Source of the DNA: Andalucia godoyi
Lineage: Eukaryota; Discoba; Jakobea; Jakobida; Andaluciidae
Reading direction: 5' to 3'
Assembly (NCBI GenBank): GCA_009859145.1
Contig: VRVR01000061.1
Coordinates: 103,459-167,458, forward strand
DNA length: 64,000 nucleotides
Numbering within the stretch: the stretch's first letter is position 1; each line of letters opens with the position of its first letter. Below are positions 59,149 through 64,000 of the stretch, one piece after another. The notes beneath the pieces were generated by a model. The model was given only the letters and a program-made list of their open reading frames with translations, did not search any database and was not told the origin of the DNA. A program made the translations under genes and the position numbers.

Positions 59149-62100
59149 ATGAAGCTGCTTGTTTCGCGGTTGCCTGTCGCATCTCTTTTTTGTAAATGGC
59201 CGTCACTGGAGTGCATTTCTGTTTCGGATGCTTTTTGTGCGGAATCGCACCTGTCCAAGCACGGTCTGAAACAAAGGAAGTGGTTGCAGCTGTTGGAAGC
59301 TCCTTCATCCCCAGATACGAGTCAGGATGTTGCTGAACTCATAATGGAACGTATAGAGGAGCACAAATCAGCCTCCACAGTTGTATTTGTGGACACTTCC
59401 GTTTCTGTATCGCCGTTGTTCCCCGTTTCTCATCGTTCGGCACCGGTGATAAGAATATCTGCTTTCGTTGATTTTTCCAGCTCGTCCGTCATTTTCTTCT
59501 TTTTTCGAGACTTGCTCGTGTGGAATCTCTACAGAACGCTACTTTCAGTTGTGTACGAGTCAGTGTTCTGGCTCAATCTCTCGCAACGGTTTGAAGATCT
59601 CCTTATGTTTCACCCTTCTGCGAATTCCAGAACCTCAGTCATTTTCGACGAGTCGGATATTGTGTGTTTTGATGAACTTTGCAATACACTCCTCGAAATT
59701 TATTTCGCGGACTCGGGAGTCACTGGCGTGTCAGTGTCTTTCAAGCCCTTTGAATCCTTCCGTAGGTTCAAGCATGACCTTTCGAACGAGTTTTTGTCCT
59801 CAAGTACAGAACTGAACGGTATGAACTGTGTGCTACATCACTGTTTGTCCAACGAGGCGGTTTTCGAGAACCACGCATGCGGATCAGACACGGTGCTCTG
59901 CGGGTACCCATGCTTTGAGGATGCGGCTGGCGACGTAATCGCCGTCGTGTTGTTTGCATTTTCTCGGTCTTTGGCGTCAAAATCGGAAGAAATCAGAACC
60001 TTTGTGACTTTCTTGCTGCGACCGTTGATTGAAGAATGGTACGACGTGTGTGGAAATTTACTGTTGCAGGCAGCACGCCTGTCGAGTGATCGACTACTCT
60101 ACAAGGATCGCAAGGAGCTTCGTGCGCGATATAGCCAGTTTGAAACACTGGCACTATTAGGAAACATCGCCATTGTGGAGACCGACAAGCCGAGTTTGAT
60201 GAAGAAGGCGCTTCATCTCACTGGCACCTCCCTGTTTTCCGAGGATCCTCGAAAGTGCACAATCCCGAGCCGAAATCCGTCTGTTGAGCATTTGAATCCA
60301 GTTGGCAGTGTTTTTCTGATCGCCGGATTTGATGTTTGCGTCGGAAGCTATCCCATTGCGGCGACACAATGTTCGTCGCCGGCGATGTCTGCAAGCAGCA
60401 GCTGCCTCCGTCTATCCCAAGAAGAAATCGGATTTCTCACGGAATTTTCGAGAAAGAATCTGCCAGACACTGATGTTGTTTACGGAATTCGCCAAGCTGA
60501 AATTCGGCATTTCATTCAAAACATAGAACTCGGGTTCGCAAACGAAGGAACAGACACAAACTCTGAGCTCAGAATGGTCCGGCTGGCAAAGAAGAGCGGT
60601 CGACAACTGGTCTTGGGAGTGTTTTTCCACTCCCGTCACTGTCCATCGGGAGATTTCTCAACGTTTATGATCTCCGTTGCGGAGATCATGGTGAATGCGC
60701 TGGATCGAATGTTCATTGAAAGGCAGTTGTTCCAATCCGAACAACAACTTCGGTACATCTGGAGGTCCGTGAAGGAAGCAGTGGTTGCGTTCCGAGAAAG
60801 GACCGGCGTCATTGTGGAAACGAACTCGGTGGCAGAGCAGGTGTTCGGTATTTCTGCGCAGCATCCGATCGCCGAGTACGGCGATGTGGCGGATCCAGGG
60901 GAATGGGTCCAGAACACCAGGAAGATTGCTCACGTATTTCGAAAGTTCGACCAGTTTTATCATTTGCCGGACTCGGCTGACGGTATTCGAACGTTTGTGG
61001 AAGTCGTGGCACAGATCGAAGAAGAAGACAGTGTTGTCACTCTTCAAGAACATCCAGGCATTCGGTTCTCCATGAGCGTGTCAAAAACGTTTGATCCCAT
61101 CACAGAATCACCGCTGTGCGTTGTGGTATTCCGAGATGTCTCCGAAGCGAATCGCCGACAGGCTGCGGAAATACAAGCGGTTAAATCCGAAGTTGCCAAC
61201 AAGATGAAAACGATGGTTATGAATACTCTGTCGCACGAGCTGCGGAACCCAATCCAAGGAATCTTGTCCATGTCCCAAATTTTACAAGAGGAAAAGTCGC
61301 TCTCTCGCTACCAGCGAGATTGCGTCGGGTACATTACATCTGCCACAGACTTCCTGCTCTTGCTCATTGCCGATGTGCTTGACTCGAGTAGAATTGAAAC
61401 GGGGAAGTTCGTTCTAGAGCAGCGTCCATTTGACATGTTACTGACCGCAGAAGAATGTGTAGATTTGATGACATTGCAAGTTAATTCCAAAAAGATTGAG
61501 TTAGTTGTTGTGTGCGATCCGAAGCTGCAGTTCCTGGTTATTGGCGACTCGAGAAGGACCAAGCAAATCATTCTGAACCTGTTGTCGAATGCAGTGAAAT
61601 TCACTCCTGTTTCTGGATCAATTCAACTCAAAATTGGTGTCCGACAACGAGATGATGTGAATGTCTTCCCGGTGAAAAAAGCCGTGGAATCCCATCCTTT
61701 CTACGAGAATACGTCCATTATCGACGTTTCCTCTCGTGAAATGGTCATTCTAGAGCTGCAGGTGGTTGACAATGGAATTGGGTTTGATGATAATGAAGCG
61801 CATTTGTTGTGGAGTCCGTTTTCGCAACTCGGTGTTTCCTCGACTGGGCTCTCTCAGCAGTATCTGGGTACGGGTCTTGGATTGTCCATTACTGCAACGC
61901 TGGTGCAGCGCATGAACGGCGATTATGATATGTTTTCTCGCGGCCGTGGAGCCGGCTCAACATTTTCTGTTCGCATTCCGTTCCACATTCCGCCGGACTC
62001 CGAAAACGTGCTTGCTGCAAGGCTGCACCAAATTCGCTCGCATCTGTCAATACACCATGAACTCGCGAGTTTGCATGTCCTTGCGCTGGGTCGCTCGAAT

Positions 62101-63144
62101 GAGCTTATTCCTGGGATTCAGCAGTTGGTTGAGATGATGAGCAACGAAATATCCACGGCGCTGGTCCATCCATGGGAACACGGCGTTTGGCCATGCGGTT
62201 CTCTTCAGGAGATGCTATCAATTGTTAGAAATGTCCATGGAAACGAAACCGAGAATTCCAAGAATTCAAAGATTTTTGTGCTCATTGACATGGATGACGA
62301 AGAAGGATTAGTATCTCTTTGTGAAGGACCGCAGGAACAACACCGACCTGCATCCCTGTCTACAGACTCGTGCAATCCGGTCATTTTCCCCATTCTGGTC
62401 TCCAGCACGCACGAAGACGATATTCTTTGCGACTCGCGGGCACAGAACATTTTGAAAACACTGTCTTCAAGATGTGATGTTAAATACGCGCTTCCAAATA
62501 TCCTGCGCAAGCCATCGAGACTGGAACTTATTTTTGATGTCCTTTGGAAAAGCACGACTGCATCCGACATCGTACTCTGGTCGTTTCAGAAATTCGGCAT
62601 GTTGGACGCTGAATCGTCGAGTCCTTCGAGCATCGCAAGTGGCGATCTCTCAACGAGCACAGAGACCGGAGAGGAGAGCCGTGAGATTCTCATTGTCGAC
62701 GATGACGTCGTCGTTCGAAAGGTAATGAGCCTCCTCTTGAAAAAGGCAGGCTTCAAGGTGCACACTGCAGTTGATGGAAAGCAGGGAATTGACACCGTCC
62801 TGCAGAGAGCTGCGCAAGTCTGTCCAGCAAGCACGGAGACGGATTCCTGCAGAATTCGAATGTTCGATGTTGTGCTGATGGATGTCATTATGCCGGTCAT
62901 GGACGGTGTCGAAGCCTGCAAGGAGTTGCGAAGAAATGGGTTTGTAAATCTTCCTATTGTGGGTTGTACTGCAAACTGCGTTCCCGATGCAGCCCCGGAG
63001 GATTCCAGTTCAACCTCTGAGAATGGATGGAGATCGTTTTTGAACAAGACAATGTTTTCCGACTGCTTGCTGAAGCCTGTCCGGAAAGCAGACCTTATTG
63101 CAATGATCGACAAATGGGCTCCTCAGCAGTCCTCGCACCCGTAG
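59149..63144 (+). CDS. Hybrid histidine kinase with PAS and C-terminal receiver
   Basis: About 1331 aa from ATG 59149 (MKLLVSRLPVASL). Earlier in-frame ATGs at 58861, 58963 and 59011 are possible but lie in AT-rich sequence. An N-terminal region with a hydrophobic segment (SSVIFFFFRDLLVWNLYRTL) and two GAF-like blocks leads to a PAS domain (about 530-640, LRYIWRSVKEAVVAFRERTG). The kinase core has NTLSHELRNPIQGILSMSQI (His about 696), RTKQIILNLLSNAVKFTPVS (N box), VVDNGIGFDD and GTGLGLSITATL. The C-terminal receiver has ILIVDDDVVVRKVMSLLLKK, the phosphorylated Asp in VLMDVIMPVMDG (about 1245) and the Lys in CLLKPVRK. It lacks its own Hpt domain, so a separate phosphotransfer protein is expected. 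Confidence 0.92.
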   Translation: MKLLVSRLPVASLFCKWPSLECISVSDAFCAESHLSKHGLKQRKWLQLLEAPSSPDTSQDVAELIMERIEEHKSASTVVFVDTSVSVSPLFPVSHRSAPVIRISAFVDFSSSSVIFFFFRDLLVWNLYRTLLSVVYESVFWLNLSQRFEDLLMFHPSANSRTSVIFDESDIVCFDELCNTLLEIYFADSGVTGVSVSFKPFESFRRFKHDLSNEFLSSSTELNGMNCVLHHCLSNEAVFENHACGSDTVLCGYPCFEDAAGDVIAVVLFAFSRSLASKSEEIRTFVTFLLRPLIEEWYDVCGNLLLQAARLSSDRLLYKDRKELRARYSQFETLALLGNIAIVETDKPSLMKKALHLTGTSLFSEDPRKCTIPSRNPSVEHLNPVGSVFLIAGFDVCVGSYPIAATQCSSPAMSASSSCLRLSQEEIGFLTEFSRKNLPDTDVVYGIRQAEIRHFIQNIELGFANEGTDTNSELRMVRLAKKSGRQLVLGVFFHSRHCPSGDFSTFMISVAEIMVNALDRMFIERQLFQSEQQLRYIWRSVKEAVVAFRERTGVIVETNSVAEQVFGISAQHPIAEYGDVADPGEWVQNTRKIAHVFRKFDQFYHLPDSADGIRTFVEVVAQIEEEDSVVTLQEHPGIRFSMSVSKTFDPITESPLCVVVFRDVSEANRRQAAEIQAVKSEVANKMKTMVMNTLSHELRNPIQGILSMSQILQEEKSLSRYQRDCVGYITSATDFLLLLIADVLDSSRIETGKFVLEQRPFDMLLTAEECVDLMTLQVNSKKIELVVVCDPKLQFLVIGDSRRTKQIILNLLSNAVKFTPVSGSIQLKIGVRQRDDVNVFPVKKAVESHPFYENTSIIDVSSREMVILELQVVDNGIGFDDNEAHLLWSPFSQLGVSSTGLSQQYLGTGLGLSITATLVQRMNGDYDMFSRGRGAGSTFSVRIPFHIPPDSENVLAARLHQIRSHLSIHHELASLHVLALGRSNELIPGIQQLVEMMSNEISTALVHPWEHGVWPCGSLQEMLSIVRNVHGNETENSKNSKIFVLIDMDDEEGLVSLCEGPQEQHRPASLSTDSCNPVIFPILVSSTHEDDILCDSRAQNILKTLSSRCDVKYALPNILRKPSRLELIFDVLWKSTTASDIVLWSFQKFGMLDAESSSPSSIASGDLSTSTETGEESREILIVDDDVVVRKVMSLLLKKAGFKVHTAVDGKQGIDTVLQRAAQVCPASTETDSCRIRMFDVVLMDVIMPVMDGVEACKELRRNGFVNLPIVGCTANCVPDAAPEDSSSTSENGWRSFLNKTMFSDCLLKPVRKADLIAMIDKWAPQQSSHP

Positions 63145-63759
63145 AAGAGAGCAGATTCATACACAGTCAGATGTCGATAAACTAACGTATAAGGGTTAAA
63201 TTGTCCGACTCCATTTGCCCATTTATGTCGCGCTTCAGAAAGGTGTTCGCAGTGCAGTAGGACATGGCTAACCGACTCCAAACACGGGAAATGAAATACA
63301 CAGTGTCTCTCGAGGCAGCCGGATGGCGACTGTGATGCCGGGTTTTATTTAGCGGTAGTCGCGATAGTGTTTTGCACATGAAAGCAGCGGGATGCTTCCT
63401 CATAGTTCCGTGCAGATCAGCTTTCAGAGTGCTTTTCTACATCCTCGACAGCCGACTGGATCGACAGCGACTGACCGTGCCCACTGAGCCCAACCGAACA
63501 GGATGCAGGGAGTGGTGGCAGGAGGGGTTTCTTTTGTCGCTGCGGGCAGCTCCTTTGACCGTCCGCTCCCCCACCAACGCGTGGCGATGTCTCTGGCGAC
63601 AGACATGGCGGTGATGGCACGCAGTGTCGCAGATACCGTGCTTGTCTCTGGTAAGAAGAGCGTGTCCTGCCTTCAGTTCTCGATGCTCGTGCAGTGTCAG
63701 CGGAAAAAATGATGTTTTACGTGTTCTTCATGATCCATCGGCGACTGCGACGAACCCCT
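63145..63759. other. Unassigned spacer near right edge
   Basis: No confident gene. Frames such as VSFVAAGSSFDRPLPHQRVA (about 63520, plus) are protein-like but short. It lies between the kinase stop and the Cys-rich gene end. Confidence 0.35.
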
Positions 63760-64000
63760 TCAGTGGCACTTCCCGGACACGGAGCAGCGACACTTGCCAT
63801 CGCATTCCGTGCAGCAGTACTCCAGTCCGTGGCAGCAGTCTCCGTCAAGACAGCAGTCCGGATCAGTATAAGGGAAGGCGGCTGAACGGCAGAAGGCGTC
63901 TGCTGCATCCAGGTCCTCTTTCGCAAAAGAAACGTCCCATGAAGAAAAGTCCTTTCCACGGGAAATGCGAACGGCCGCTCGGGCCGCACATTCGAGGTCG
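63760..64000 (-). CDS. C-terminal part of a Cys-rich, probably secreted protein (cut by window edge)
   Basis: The minus-strand frame is open from the right edge to a TGA at 63762-63760, about 79 codons. The sequence ends with a dense Cys cluster: TDPDCCLDGDCCHGLEYCCT, then ECDGKCRC and SGKCH, 13 Cys in about 40 residues. Upstream is ARAAVRISRGKDFSSWDVSF. The spacing looks like a disulfide-rich extracellular module. The start lies outside the window, so neither family nor localisation can be settled. Confidence 0.55.
   Translation of the reverse strand, partial: DLECAARAAVRISRGKDFSSWDVSFAKEDLDAADAFCRSAAFPYTDPDCCLDGDCCHGLEYCCTECDGKCRCSVSGKCH

Overview
This window is a stretch of eukaryotic nuclear DNA from a compact, intron-poor protist genome. 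Almost every recognisable gene is a single uninterrupted reading frame starting at ATG. All three stop codons are used in the standard way. Genes alternate between strands and are separated by short AT-rich spacers with frequent (AAT)n tracts and simple repeats. Gene content is firmly eukaryotic: GARP subunit VPS52, a Qa-SNARE, SRP54, MRE11, MetAP2, DUS2, calpain and a formin. A CEP120-like centriole protein and small EF-hand/RIIa-type proteins argue for a flagellated cell. An intron-poor free-living flagellate such as a jakobid would fit, but that placement is inference and no species is proven.

Layout. 0-9.1 kb: a Ser-rich membrane protein (left edge), a decayed Fanzor remnant, CEP120-like, an endosomal-type syntaxin, a six-finger C2HC protein, a frame-broken tail-anchored protein and an SCOC-like coiled coil. 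9.3-17.2 kb: a decayed NYN-nuclease/zinc-finger gene, a SF2 helicase with an inserted UBA-like domain, VPS52, a nucleoside hydrolase, an internally deleted Fanzor element and tRNA-His(GTG). 17.5-32.5 kb: EFCAB10-like, a possible tubby/LURP-like protein, a TMEM141-like protein, a serine beta-lactamase family protein, EFCAB11-like, MetAP2, a divergent HGPRT, an SLC35-type transporter, a Zn2Cys6-PAS transcription factor, calpain and MRE11. 33-47 kb: a transmembrane formin with a PTEN-like module, a ZIP zinc transporter, DUS2, an SLC26/SulP transporter, an SLC12-type cotransporter and SRP54. 47-64 kb: a second internally deleted Fanzor element, a GPI-type M11 metalloprotease, a very large adenylyl cyclase, an unexplained 2.5 kb spacer, a hybrid histidine kinase and the 3' end of a Cys-rich protein cut by the right edge.

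How the parts relate. There are no operons; the window mixes housekeeping, trafficking, transport and signalling genes. Two large sensory genes, an adenylyl cyclase and a hybrid histidine kinase with a receiver, are transcribed away from each other and may belong to environmental sensing. The most unusual signal is a set of three related Fanzor (eukaryotic TnpB-like) remnants. Two of them (16.5 and 47.2 kb) join the extreme N-terminal coding motif to the C-terminal DRDWNGA-type motif and have lost the nuclease between. All three end in a conserved small hairpin. They look like MITE-like, non-autonomous derivatives that keep the ends and the putative guide-RNA region.
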